The notes under the pieces are model-generated. The model searched no databases, was not told the origin of the DNA, and saw only the letters and a program-made list of their open reading frames with translations. Shown here piece after piece: positions 48,748 to 57,417 of a stretch of 64,000 nt of DNA (positions are counted from its first letter, which is position 1; the number at the start of each line of letters is the position of its first letter). The position numbers and the translations under genes are program-made. Location of the stretch: assembly GCF_003148825.1 (NCBI RefSeq), contig NZ_QGGZ01000024.1:1-64000 (forward strand), read 5' to 3'. The stretch is from Streptomyces sp. CG 926. GTDB taxonomy: Bacteria > Actinomycetota > Actinomycetes > Streptomycetales > Streptomycetaceae.

Positions 48748-48834
48748 GGTTCACCGGAGGAGAGCAGTGGCGTGACTGTACCCGGCGGTTACTCGCCACG
48801 ACAATCTTCGCCGGGTCCCCAGATCTCCGGAACC
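48748..48834 (-). promoter_or_regulatory. Structured RNA leader of the M23 peptidase gene (possible c-di-AMP/ydaO-type element)
   Basis: Minus strand, 51 nt before the GTG. An outer helix pairs GGTTCCGGAG (48834-48825) with CTCCGG-TG-AACC (48759-48748), leaving a 2-nt bulge. An inner helix pairs ACCCGGCG (48816-48809) with CGCCGGGT (48787-48780). The sequence blocks GGGGACCCGG, CCGGGTAC and GGTGAACC recall the ydaO c-di-AMP riboswitch, known upstream of Streptomyces wall hydrolases. I could not match the full consensus, in particular its CCGACAGC 3' block, so the class is uncertain; the nested pairing is directly visible. Confidence 0.4.
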
Positions 48835-48918
48835 GGGCATTCGGCCGTCTTTCGGTCGCCGAAATGCGGACCCTTGGCCTTGAGTTCGAAATTAGTTCGA
48901 CTGCCGGTCGCTCGTCGG

Positions 48919-49698
48919 CTAGGCGACGGAGGCGGCGTCGGCGCCCGTGACGGCGACCAGACCGGGCCCGTCGAGGGCGCGCCGGACCGCCGCGATGACG
49001 GCGGGATGGACGGCCAGCGCAAGATGTCCGATACCGGTGACCTGCACGTTCTCCACACACAGATCCGGGTGCTCGATCCGCGCGGTCCCGACCGGAGTCA
49101 TGATGGCGTCGAACTCGCTCCAGAACGCCACGCACCGGGTGGTGCAGCCGGGAGCGGGTGAGGCGAGCTCGGCCAGCACCTCGGAGTCCGGGCGTATCTG
49201 GCGGATCAGCGGGTGCGCGTCCATGAAGGGGGCGACCCGGGTGCCGGAGTGCGGGGTGCCGAGGGTGACGAGGGTCCGGACGCGGCTGTCGCCGCCGAGT
49301 CGCTGCACGTAGTACCGGCCGACCAGTCCGCCCAGGCTGTGCCCGACCAGATCCACCCGCTCCTGGCCGGTGCGTTCGCACAGCTCCTCGACACGCCGGG
49401 CGAGATGGCGGGCGGTGACGCGCAGGTCGAGGGTGAAGGGCGAGTAGTTGTACGCCTCCACGTGCCGGCCTCCCGCCCCGAGGGCGCGGCGCAGCAGGAC
49501 GAAGACCGACCGGTTGTCGGTGAATCCGTGGAGGAGGAGGACCGGCGGCCGTGTCGCGGGCGGGCGGGCGGTGACCTTTTCCTGGCACACTCCGGTGGGA
49601 TACAGCAGGATGTGCCCGCCGAACACCATCACCTCGAGTGCGCCGGCCCGCAGCGCGGCGCCGGACAAGGGCATGGACATGGGTATGGACAGCCCCAT
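48919..49698 (-). CDS. Alpha/beta-hydrolase lipase/esterase (LipA/EstA-type triacylglycerol lipase fold)
   Basis: A 259-aa hydrolase. RPPVLLLHGFTDNRSVFVLL contains the oxyanion HG motif, the nucleophile elbow is GHSLGG (Ser near residue 132) followed by GRYYVQRLGG, and TLVTLGTPHSGTRVAP is the lipase signature. The acid is probably in WSEFDAIMTP and the catalytic His in GIGHLALAVHP. Bacterial alpha/beta lipases with this set act on esters of fatty acids; a clear signal peptide is not seen, though the first 25 residues are hydrophobic. ATG 49698 follows GGGGAGG. Upstream lies icmB in the other direction. Confidence 0.88.
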   Translation of the reverse strand: MGLSIPMSMPLSGAALRAGALEVMVFGGHILLYPTGVCQEKVTARPPATRPPVLLLHGFTDNRSVFVLLRRALGAGGRHVEAYNYSPFTLDLRVTARHLARRVEELCERTGQERVDLVGHSLGGLVGRYYVQRLGGDSRVRTLVTLGTPHSGTRVAPFMDAHPLIRQIRPDSEVLAELASPAPGCTTRCVAFWSEFDAIMTPVGTARIEHPDLCVENVQVTGIGHLALAVHPAVIAAVRRALDGPGLVAVTGADAASVA

Positions 49699-49872
49699 CG
49701 ACGGCCTCCCCTGAGCCTCAGCGGGACCGCGGCGGTCGCACCACCGTGCCGTGCGGCTGTCGGCACGGTGGCGCAATGCCGTCCCACGTGTGATTTCCCC
49801 CTCGTGGTCGACCGCGAAACGGCGGCGTGCGCGATGCTGTACTTAACGTTCGTTCACTCGGGAGGCAGTGCG

Positions 49873-50274
49873 ATGGGTGTGACCGGTCCGATCCGTGTGG
49901 TGGTGGCCAAGCCGGGTCTCGACGGCCACGACCGCGGGGCCAAGGTGATCGCGCGAGCGCTGCGGGACGCGGGCATGGAGGTCATCTACACCGGCCTCCA
50001 CCAGACCCCCGAGCAGATCGTGGACACCGCCATCCAGGAGGACGCCGACGCGATCGGCCTCTCGATCCTCTCCGGCGCCCACAACACGCTGTTCGCGCGC
50101 GTGCTGGAACTCCTCAAGGAGCGCGACGCGGAGGACATCAAGGTCTTCGGCGGCGGCATCATCCCCGAGGACGACATCGCCCCTCTGAAGGAGAAGGGCG
50201 TGGCCGAGATCTTCACGCCGGGCGCGACGACGACCGCCATCGTGGAGTGGGTCAACGCCCACGTCCGCCAGTAG
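49873..50274 (+). CDS. icmB: B12-binding small subunit of isobutyryl-CoA mutase
   Basis: A 133-aa cobalamin-binding protein, the small subunit of isobutyryl-CoA mutase (isobutyryl-CoA to n-butyryl-CoA). DGHDRG at residues 17-22 has the B12 lower ligand H19; the SILSGAHNTLF and GGGIIPEDD loops complete the site. It is almost identical in pattern to IcmB, known to be encoded apart from the large IcmA subunit, and no mutase large subunit is in this window. A free-standing methylmalonyl-CoA-type B12 domain is an alternative. GGAGG ribosome site at 49860; a 174-bp gap separates it from the divergent lipase. Confidence 0.88.
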   Translation: MGVTGPIRVVVAKPGLDGHDRGAKVIARALRDAGMEVIYTGLHQTPEQIVDTAIQEDADAIGLSILSGAHNTLFARVLELLKERDAEDIKVFGGGIIPEDDIAPLKEKGVAEIFTPGATTTAIVEWVNAHVRQ

Positions 50275-50360
50275 CCTTCGGCGGTTCGGCAGGAACCGGG
50301 CGGCGCCAGGCAGCGCCGGGCGGCGTCGGGCAGCGCCCGCGCGGCCCGGCGAGCCGTTGC

Positions 50361-50396
50361 GGCTCGGACGGCTCGGACGGCTCGGACGGCTCGGAC
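50361..50396. repeat. Four perfect 9-bp repeats in the icmB-DUF5691 gap
   Basis: GGCTCGGAC four times, plus a partial fifth. The 347-bp stretch 50275-50621 also contains an irregular GGC(A/G)GCGCC-rich run (50278-50340) that can form hairpins ending icmB. No gene is visible in it, although several frames stay open through the repeat. Confidence 0.9.
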
Positions 50397-50621
50397 GGCT
50401 CGGTGGAGCACCGGACTTCGGGCCGCGCGGCCCCGCGACGCCCGCATTCGGCCTCGGCGACGTTCGAGGCGCGGGCCTCGGGGCGGGTCCAGGTGCGTGG
50501 CCCGGCGCGCTCCGGCCCAGGTCGTCCCTGTCGGATCGTGCCGCGCCCTCGCTGCCCGGCACCGAACGACGCGGGCCCGGCGACAAGATCGGCAAGAGGC
50601 GGCCGAGCTTCCCCGCAGGGG

Positions 50622-52205
50622 CTACGCCGGCGTCAGTTCGGCCAGCATCGTCGCGCGCAGGCGAAGGGTCGAGACGAGCCGCTGGAATGCCTCCGCCCAG
50701 TACGCGGCCGCGCCGGGTGTCCCGTCCGGGAGCTCCTCCGCGGCCGTGGTCAGGGCCTCCAGGCGGCCCGCTTCCGCAGGATCGAGGCAACGCTCCGCCA
50801 GGCCCATCACCCCGCTGAAGCTCCACGGGTAGCTGCCCGCGTCCCGGGCCGTGTCCAACGCGTCCACGACCGCCCGGCCCAGCGCCCCCGCCCACGGCAC
50901 CACGCACACCCCGAGCAGCTGGAACGCCTCCGACAGCCCGTGGGCCCGTATGAACTCCGCGACCCACTCCGCCCGCTCCGCGTGCGGGAGGGTCTCCAGC
51001 AACTTGGCCCGTTCCGCGAGCGAGGCCGTGCCCGGTCCCGCCGCGGGCGGCGCGGACGGCGGGCCGAGCAGGGCCCGCGACCACGGCGCGTCGCGCTGAC
51101 GCACGGCGGCCCGGCACCACGCCGCGTGCAACTCCTCCGTCCAGCCGTCGCCCGCGGCCACCGGCAGCGCCACTGTCTCCGCCGGGTCGAGCCCCCCGAA
51201 CCGCTCCCGCCAACACGACAGCGGCGCCGCCTCCACCAACTGGCCGAGCCACCAGGCCCGCTCCCCGCGGCCGGCGGGCGGCCGCTTGACCACCCCGTCA
51301 CGGAGCATCCCCGCGTCGCACTCGGCCGGCGGAGTCACCCCCTCGGGTCCTACGCAGGCCAGTGCGCGCTCCGCCATCCGCCCCGCCAGCGCCGAGGTCG
51401 GCAGCGCCGAGAGCAACTCGGCGGCCGTGGCACGGACATTGCGGCTACGGTCACCCAACGCCGCCTCCAGGAAGGGCTCGTCCTCCATCGACAGCCCCAC
51501 CCTCAGGGAATCGAGGAACATCAGCCGGTCCTCGGCCCGTTCGGTGGCCCAGGTCGTCGTCAACAGCCGCGGCGCGGCCGCCGCCTCATGGGCGCGGACG
51601 GCCCCGAGCAGGGCGACCCGCTCCGCGAACAGCCCTTCCTGCCACAGTCGTTCCACCGCTGCCCGGTCCGTCACCGCGGGCAGCTCCCCGGCGCCGCCCG
51701 AACCCCCGCGCAGGGCGAACCGCCAGTCCGGATTCATCCGCGCCAGCCACAACCCCCGCGTCCCGGCCAGGGCCAAGGCCTGAGGCCGAAGGTCCGTACG
51801 GGCTCGGGCGGCGTCCAGCAACGCCGGTACGAGCGCGGCCGGTGACCGGAAGCCGTGCCGCGCGGCCGCGGCCAGCCACTGCGGCAACAGCTCCGTCAGG
51901 TCCGGAGCGCTCCCGCGCCGCCCGCCGCCGGCCACCGGACCGCTCCGCCCGGCCAGCAACTGCGCCAACCTGCGGCCGGCCGCCTCCGGTGGCGCCGGCC
52001 GGGGGTCGTGGGGCGCGGGATCTGGGCGCGGCCCGGCCTCGGCCGGTCGCAGCCCGGCCCGGCGCCGTACGGCATGTACGGCCGCCGCGTCCAGCAGCGC
52101 CTCCGGCGAGCCCGCCGGGCCCCCGCCCCGGCGCCGCTCGGTGCCCAGCAGCGCGGTGGCGACCAGCTCCTCCCACTCCCCGTACCCCTCGTCACCCTGG
52201 TCCAT
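50622..52205 (-). CDS. DUF5691 family protein
   Basis: A 527-aa cytoplasmic protein with a helical-repeat look: WEELVATALLGTERR at the N-terminus, PQWLAAAARHGFRSPAALVPALLDAAR, FLDSLRVGLSMEDEPFLEAALGDRSRNVRATAAELLSAL (a HEAT-like helix pair), and SYPWSFSGVMGLAERC. I recognise DUF5691, found beside SWIM-zinc-finger genes. No catalytic motif is visible. ATG at 52205 follows GAGGGAGGGG. It lies 276 bp downstream of the SWIM gene on the same strand; a hairpin lies between. It is one of five proteins in the SWIM-MoxR-DUF5682-VWA cluster. Confidence 0.85.
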   Translation of the reverse strand: MDQGDEGYGEWEELVATALLGTERRRGGGPAGSPEALLDAAAVHAVRRRAGLRPAEAGPRPDPAPHDPRPAPPEAAGRRLAQLLAGRSGPVAGGGRRGSAPDLTELLPQWLAAAARHGFRSPAALVPALLDAARARTDLRPQALALAGTRGLWLARMNPDWRFALRGGSGGAGELPAVTDRAAVERLWQEGLFAERVALLGAVRAHEAAAAPRLLTTTWATERAEDRLMFLDSLRVGLSMEDEPFLEAALGDRSRNVRATAAELLSALPTSALAGRMAERALACVGPEGVTPPAECDAGMLRDGVVKRPPAGRGERAWWLGQLVEAAPLSCWRERFGGLDPAETVALPVAAGDGWTEELHAAWCRAAVRQRDAPWSRALLGPPSAPPAAGPGTASLAERAKLLETLPHAERAEWVAEFIRAHGLSEAFQLLGVCVVPWAGALGRAVVDALDTARDAGSYPWSFSGVMGLAERCLDPAEAGRLEALTTAAEELPDGTPGAAAYWAEAFQRLVSTLRLRATMLAELTPA

Positions 52206-52216
52206 CGGGCCCCTCC

Positions 52217-52244
52217 CTCGTCGCTCGTCGCTCGTCGCTCGTCG
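52217..52244. repeat. Four perfect 7-bp repeats before the DUF5691 start codon
   Basis: CTCGTCG four times in tandem, ending 12 bp upstream of the DUF5691 ATG (minus strand), with two decayed copies beyond. A copy-number change would alter the 5' leader length but not the ribosome site. Confidence 0.9.
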
Positions 52245-52266
52245 TCGGTCGTTCGTCGTGTCATGG

Positions 52267-52299
52267 GCTCCGGTCCCGCCCCCTCCGCGGGACCGGAGC
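52267..52299 (-). terminator. Hairpin between the SWIM and DUF5691 genes
   Basis: GCTCCGGTCCCGC (52267-52279) with its exact complement (52287-52299), a 13-bp stem. It probably limits read-through from the SWIM gene into DUF5691, or acts as an attenuator after the 7-codon frame at 52323-52346. Confidence 0.65.
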
Positions 52300-52480
52300 T
52301 GTCGATGTCCCCGTCCGCCTGCTCAGCTGGCGTGGTTGTCGTTCATGCAAGCCCCCCGGCTCGTCGTCGTTTCGCGTGCGGCGCCCCCCGGCGCCGTACG
52401 TCTTCCTTTGCCGCCGCCCCCTTGTGACGGCACAGGACCCCCCAGGCCCCCTGCGATGTGCTTCTTTCTTCCGGCCCTGA

Positions 52481-53824
52481 TCAGGACAGGGCGACGGGCT
52501 CGGTCGAGTCCGGCTGCCAGGCCGTCAGGGGGGTGAAGCCACGGTGGCCGCATTCGCCGAACACCGTCACCGGGCCCCCGCCCGACAACGCCGCCAGCTG
52601 CCACAGCCCCCCGCGGGAGCGGCCACCACCCCCGGTCAGGGGCACCGGCAGTGCGCAGGTGCCCTCCGCGTCCGCCAGCTGCCAGCCGAGCTCTCCCGGT
52701 ATCGGAACCACCGGACCGAGCACCACCGGCCAGGACTCCAGCCACGGGTCCTGCCGCAGCGCCGCCCCGTACGCCTCCAGCGCCGCCCCCGTGCTCACCC
52801 CGGCCGGCACCTCCGCGCACGGCACGGCTGCCGCGAACCTCTCACCGAGGTCCGCCCGCAACCCCGCAGACCCGGGCCGGAAGCGCATCTCCGCCTCCAG
52901 CGCCAGCCCCATCGGAAGCGCCGGCCCCGGTGGCCGCCCGGGCGGTCCGAAGTCCAGCACCAGCGCCGGTCGCCCGCCCGCCAGCCCGCGCAGCCATGTC
53001 CGGCGGGTGGTGAGCCGACCGTCCGGCGACACCGTGTCGTACCGGGCGAGCACCAGCCACCGGTCCCGTACGGCCTCCCCCTCCCCGGAGGCCGGCAGTC
53101 CCACGCGGCTGCGCACCGTTGCCGCCAACTCTCCCGGCAGCCCGGCCACCCCCAACCACGCCCGGTCGAGCAGGTGCAGCAGCGCCGCCTCCTCCAGCAT
53201 CCGGGCGGGCCAGCCGGGGCCGCAACTGGGTATCGTCCCCAACTCCCTTACCCGCCCGGCCAGTCCGGGAGCCTGGGCGTCGACCATGCGGGCCGCCGTC
53301 TCCTCCCACCCCGCGTATCCGACCTGCTCCTGGCCCGCAAGGCCGCCCCGCAGCAGATCGGCGAGCCGCTGTTCCAGCTCGATGACGCCCGCCCCCACGC
53401 GCGCCGCCCGCCGCTCGGCCCGTTTCCGAGCGCCCTCCTCGTCGACCGGGGCGGCCCTCCCACCGGGCGGCCGCGCCGCCTTGGCCGCCCGGTCCGCCAG
53501 CCACGGTGCGGCCCACTCCGGAGCCTCGCCCGGCTCGCCCACCCCCTCGGCCGACCAGAGCAGCAGCAACCCCAGCGCGTGCTTGCAGGGGAACTTCCGG
53601 CTCGGGCAGGAGCACTTGTACGCGGGGCCCGTCAGGTCCACGACCGTGCGGTACGGCTTGCTGCCGCTGCCCTTGCACAACCCCCACACAGAACCGGAAG
53701 CGGAACCTCCGATCTGCAACCACGGCCCTGCCCCGCCGAGTCTGCCCCCCGCCTTGCGTGAGGCGTCGTCAGGAGCCAGATCCAGTACCTGTTCCGCTGT
53801 CCAGCGGTCCCCCTGATCAGTCAT
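52481..53824 (-). CDS. SWIM zinc finger protein
   Basis: A 447-aa protein with an N-terminal SWIM domain: C71, C73, C80 and H82 (KCSCPSRKFPCKHALGLL) fit C-x-C-x6-C-x-H. An Arg/Ala-rich helix and a large alpha/beta region without known motifs follow (RMVDAQAPGLAGRVRELG, RYDTVSPDGRLTTRRTWLRG). SWIM domains bind DNA or proteins. The equivalent E. coli protein is YehQ by my recollection. ATG 53824 is at the conserved TDQGDRWTAEQVL start. Divergent from the MoxR ATPase with 134 bp between starts, so the two halves of the cluster probably share a control region. Confidence 0.88.
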   Translation of the reverse strand: MTDQGDRWTAEQVLDLAPDDASRKAGGRLGGAGPWLQIGGSASGSVWGLCKGSGSKPYRTVVDLTGPAYKCSCPSRKFPCKHALGLLLLWSAEGVGEPGEAPEWAAPWLADRAAKAARPPGGRAAPVDEEGARKRAERRAARVGAGVIELEQRLADLLRGGLAGQEQVGYAGWEETAARMVDAQAPGLAGRVRELGTIPSCGPGWPARMLEEAALLHLLDRAWLGVAGLPGELAATVRSRVGLPASGEGEAVRDRWLVLARYDTVSPDGRLTTRRTWLRGLAGGRPALVLDFGPPGRPPGPALPMGLALEAEMRFRPGSAGLRADLGERFAAAVPCAEVPAGVSTGAALEAYGAALRQDPWLESWPVVLGPVVPIPGELGWQLADAEGTCALPVPLTGGGGRSRGGLWQLAALSGGGPVTVFGECGHRGFTPLTAWQPDSTEPVALS

Positions 53825-53958
53825 GTGAACCACCGTAGAGACCCCCACTGACAATCGCTCTGACCAGCAACAACGCTGTCACCCGGGGTCGTTGTCAGTG
53901 GCGTGGTGCACCGTGGGGTCAGCAGTCGGGAGCGGCTGCCGAGCTTTGGAGGGGGACC

Positions 53959-55065
53959 ATGACCATGCCCGAGAACGAGCAGCGAGCAGAGGCTCTGCGA
54001 CCGCACGCCGAAGACGCCTTCGCACACGAACTGAAAGCCCTGGCGGCCGCCGACGACCGGCCCCGCCCGACCCGCTGGAAGCTCTCCCCGTGGGCCGTCG
54101 CCACCTACCTGCTCGGCGGCACCCTCGACGACGGCACGGTGATCACACCCAAGTACGTGGGGCCGCGCCGCATCGTCGAGGTCGCCGTCACCACCCTGGC
54201 CACCGACCGCGCCCTCCTCCTGCTGGGCGTCCCCGGCACCGCCAAGACCTGGGTCTCCGAACACCTCGCGGCGGCCGTGAGCGCAGACTCCACCCTCCTC
54301 GTCCAGGGCACCGCCGGCACCCCCGAGGAAGCCATCCGCTACGGCTGGAACTACGCCCGGCTGCTCGCCCACGGCCCCAGCCGCGAGGCGCTCGTCCCCA
54401 GCCCCGTCATGCGGGCCATGGCCGAGGGCATGACCGCCCGCGTCGAGGAACTGACCCGCATCCCCGCCGACGTCCAGGACACCCTCATCACCGTCCTGTC
54501 CGAGAAGACCCTGCCGATACCGGAACTCGGCGAAGAGGTGCAGGCCGTGCGCGGCTTCAACCTCATCGCCACCGCCAACGACCGGGACCGCGGGGTGAAC
54601 GAACTGTCCAGCGCGCTGCGCCGCCGCTTCAACACCGTGGTGCTGCCCCTGCCCGCCACCGCCGACGCCGAGGTCGACATCGTCGCCCGCCGCGTCGACC
54701 AGATGGGCCGCGCCCTCGACCTGCCGGCCGCGCCCGAGGGCCTGGAGGAGATCCGCCGCGTCGTCACCGTCTTCCGCGAGCTGCGCGACGGGGTCACCGA
54801 CGACGGCCGCACGAAGGTGAAGTCGCCCAGCGGCACGCTGTCCACCGCCGAGGCCATCTCCGTCGTCACCGGCGGCCTGGCCCTGGCCGCCCACTTCGGG
54901 GACGGCGTGCTGCGCCCCTCCGACGTGGCCGCCGGGATCCTCGGCGCCGTCGTCCGCGACCCCGCGGCCGACAAGGTGGTCTGGCAGGAGTACCTGGAGG
55001 CCGTGGTCCGTGAGCGCGACGGCTGGAAGGACTTCTACCGGGCCTGCCGGGAGGTGACGGTATGA
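53959..55065 (+). CDS. MoxR-family AAA+ ATPase
   Basis: A 368-aa AAA+ protein, close to the MoxR/YehL group. Walker A is GVPGTAKT (residues 90-97, K96). The sensor-1 ATANDRD and Arg-finger LRRRFNTV are present, and the C-terminal helical lid ends the chain. The Walker B region reads MTARVEELTRIPADVQ, with Glu-Glu where most MoxR proteins have FIDE-type Asp-Glu. MoxR ATPases remodel complexes together with VWA proteins as chaperone-like pairs, and a VWA gene lies in this operon. The ATG at 53959 is used; 53965 has better spacing from the GGAGGGGG site. Stop overlaps the DUF5682 start. Confidence 0.9.
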   Translation: MTMPENEQRAEALRPHAEDAFAHELKALAAADDRPRPTRWKLSPWAVATYLLGGTLDDGTVITPKYVGPRRIVEVAVTTLATDRALLLLGVPGTAKTWVSEHLAAAVSADSTLLVQGTAGTPEEAIRYGWNYARLLAHGPSREALVPSPVMRAMAEGMTARVEELTRIPADVQDTLITVLSEKTLPIPELGEEVQAVRGFNLIATANDRDRGVNELSSALRRRFNTVVLPLPATADAEVDIVARRVDQMGRALDLPAAPEGLEEIRRVVTVFRELRDGVTDDGRTKVKSPSGTLSTAEAISVVTGGLALAAHFGDGVLRPSDVAAGILGAVVRDPAADKVVWQEYLEAVVRERDGWKDFYRACREVTV

Positions 55066-57332
55066 GCCCGAGCCCGTCGCAGGGCCCGCTGCTGCTCGGC
55101 GTACGGCACCACGGACCCGGCTCGGCCCGCGCCGTCCGCGCGGCCCTGGAGGCGGCCCGGCCCGAGGCGGTACTGATCGAGGGTCCGCCCGAGGGGGACG
55201 CGCTGCTGCCGCTCGCCGCCGAGAAGGGGATGCGACCGCCGGTCGCGCTCCTCGCGCACGCCGCGGACGATCCGGGCCGGGCCGCGTTCTGGCCGCTGGC
55301 CGGTTTCTCGCCCGAGTGGGTGGCCATCCGCTGGGCCCAGGAGCACGACGTCCCGGTCCGGTTCATCGACCTCCCGGCGGCGCACTCGCTCGCCACCGGA
55401 GCGGACGGGCCGGAAGGGGACGCGTCCGACACCGTCCGGCTGGACCCGCTCGCCGTGCTCGCCGAGACCGCCGGGTACGACGATCCCGAGCGCTGGTGGG
55501 AGGACGTGGTCGAGCACCGCGGCGCACGGGGCGCGGGGCAGGACGTACTCGGCGCCTTCGAGGCGCTCGGGGACGCCATGGGCGCCCTGCGCGAGGCGTA
55601 CGGCGACGGGGGCCACCGGCGCGACCTGGTGCGCGAGGCGTACATGCGGCAGCGGATGCGGGCCGCCCGCCGGGAGTTCGGCGACGCCTACGCCGTGGTG
55701 TGCGGGGCCTGGCACGTGCCCGCACTGCGGGCCAGAACCACCGTGGCCGCCGACAAGGCCCTGCTGAGCGGCCTGCCGAAGGTCAAGGTGGAGACCACCT
55801 GGGTGCCCTGGACCCACCGCAGGCTCGCCCGGGCCGGCGGATACGGCGCGGGAATCACCTCCCCCGGCTGGTACGCCCACCTCTTCACCGCCCGGGACCG
55901 GCCCGTCGAGCGGTGGCTGACCAAGGTCGCCGGACTGCTGCGCGAGGAGGACCGGCAGGTCTCCTCGGCACACGTCATCGAGGCGGTCCGGCTGGCCGAG
56001 ACCCTCGCCGCGATGCGCGGCCGGCCGCTGCCGGGCCTGACGGAGACCCTGGAAGCGGTCCGGGCGGTGATGTGCGACGGCTCCGACATACCGCTCGCAC
56101 TGATCGAGGACCGGCTCGTCGTCGGCGACGTGCTCGGCGAGGTCCCCGACGGAGCCCCCGTCGTACCCCTCCACCGCGACCTGACACGACAGCAGCGCAC
56201 GCTGCGACTCAAGGCCGAGGCGCAGGACCGCGAGCTGGAACTGGACCTGCGCAAGGACACCGACACGGCGAAGTCCCTGCTGCTGCACCGGCTGCGGATG
56301 CTCGGCATCGGCTGGGGCACCCCCACCGCGTCCCGGGCCGGCACCGGAACCTTCCGGGAGACCTGGCGGCTGCGGTGGGAGCCGGAGCTGTCGGTGCGGA
56401 TCGCCGAGGCCGGCATCTGGGGGACCACCGTCCTCGGCGCGGCCACCGCCAAGGCCGAGGCGGACGCCGCCGGGGCCGAGGAGCTGGGCGAGGTGACGGC
56501 CCTGGCCGAGCAGTGCCTGCTGGCCGGGCTCGCGCAGGCGCTGCCCGCCGTACTGCGGGCCCTCGCGGACCGGGCCGCGCTGGACACCGACGTGGCGCGG
56601 CTCGCCAAGGCGCTGCCGGCCCTGGCCCGTTCGCTGCGGTACGGGGACGTCCGCGGCACCGACGCGACGGCGCTCGGCGCCGTGGCGGCCGGGCTCGCCG
56701 AGCGGATATGCGTGGCGCTGCCCTCGGCCTGCACGGCCGGACTGGACGCCGACGCGGCGGCGGAGATGCGCGGCCACGTGGACGGGGTGCACGGGGCGAT
56801 CGGGCTGCTGGCGGACACCGACGAGGGGCTGCGGGAGCGCTGGTCCGCGGTGCTCACGGTGCTGGCCGACCGGGACACCGTGCCCGGCGTGATCCGCGGC
56901 CGGGCGGCCCGGCTGCTCCTCGACGACGGGCGGCTGCCGGCCGAGGAGACGGCCCGGCTGATGGGGCTCGCCCTGTCCCCGGTGTCCTCCCCGGCCGACG
57001 CGGCGGGCTGGATCGAGGGCTTCGCGGGGGGCAGCTCCGGCGGGGGCACGCTGCTGGTCCACGACGACCGGCTGCTGGGCCTGATCGACACCTGGCTGGT
57101 CGGGGTGCCGGAGCGGGCGTTCACCGATGTGCTTCCGCTGTTGCGGCGGACGTTCGGGGCGTACGAGCCGGGTGTGAAGCGGACCTTGGGCGAGTTGGTG
57201 CGACGCGGTCCCGGCGGGGCGGTGGCGGCGGGTTCGGCATCCGCCGCCCCTGCGGGCTTCGCCCCGGAGCTGGACCCGGAGCGGGCGGATGCGGTGGTGG
57301 GGCTGGTGCGGATGCTGCTCGCGGCGGCCTGA
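55062..57332 (+). CDS. DUF5682 family protein
   Basis: A 756-aa protein of DUF5682, a family found with MoxR and VWA genes. The N-terminal third looks like an alpha/beta fold: LLLGVRHHGPGSARAV, LIEGPPEGDALL, VRFIDLPAAH, and an AYAVVCGAWHVPAL region. This layout resembles the TraB/ChaN/EreA-like hydrolase clan (a GxRHHGPGS motif and a late GAWH with conserved His), a guess from motif shape. The rest is helical repeats. Start overlaps the AAA+ stop by 4 bp (ATGA), so the two are translationally coupled. E. coli YehM is the parallel I recall. Confidence 0.85.
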   Translation: MSPSPSQGPLLLGVRHHGPGSARAVRAALEAARPEAVLIEGPPEGDALLPLAAEKGMRPPVALLAHAADDPGRAAFWPLAGFSPEWVAIRWAQEHDVPVRFIDLPAAHSLATGADGPEGDASDTVRLDPLAVLAETAGYDDPERWWEDVVEHRGARGAGQDVLGAFEALGDAMGALREAYGDGGHRRDLVREAYMRQRMRAARREFGDAYAVVCGAWHVPALRARTTVAADKALLSGLPKVKVETTWVPWTHRRLARAGGYGAGITSPGWYAHLFTARDRPVERWLTKVAGLLREEDRQVSSAHVIEAVRLAETLAAMRGRPLPGLTETLEAVRAVMCDGSDIPLALIEDRLVVGDVLGEVPDGAPVVPLHRDLTRQQRTLRLKAEAQDRELELDLRKDTDTAKSLLLHRLRMLGIGWGTPTASRAGTGTFRETWRLRWEPELSVRIAEAGIWGTTVLGAATAKAEADAAGAEELGEVTALAEQCLLAGLAQALPAVLRALADRAALDTDVARLAKALPALARSLRYGDVRGTDATALGAVAAGLAERICVALPSACTAGLDADAAAEMRGHVDGVHGAIGLLADTDEGLRERWSAVLTVLADRDTVPGVIRGRAARLLLDDGRLPAEETARLMGLALSPVSSPADAAGWIEGFAGGSSGGGTLLVHDDRLLGLIDTWLVGVPERAFTDVLPLLRRTFGAYEPGVKRTLGELVRRGPGGAVAAGSASAAPAGFAPELDPERADAVVGLVRMLLAAA

Positions 57333-57352
57333 GGGGGCGTGCGGCGCCGTTG

Positions 57353-57400
57353 CGGGGGCGCTGCCCCCGGGCCCCCGCGCCTCAAACGCCGGCGGGGCTG
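57353..57400. repeat. Dispersed Streptomyces intergenic element, copy 2
   Basis: A GGGGGCGCTGCCCCC hairpin followed by the same 21-bp block (57380-57400) seen inverted at 152-172. It sits in the 85-bp gap between the DUF5682 and VWA genes, and ends just before the VWA ribosome site. I recall this G/C hairpin plus CTCAAACGCCGG pattern as a frequent intergenic filler in Streptomyces. Confidence 0.7.
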
Positions 57401-57417
57401 AAAGGGAGGTACGACGA

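Noticed and set aside
49699..49872. tRNA gene between the lipase and icmB
   Set aside because: No cloverleaf or TTCGA-type arm found; no tRNA was seen anywhere in the window.
50275..50621. Protein-coding frame through the GGCTCGGAC repeats
   Set aside because: Frames stay open because of the repeat; no ribosome site, start or domain.
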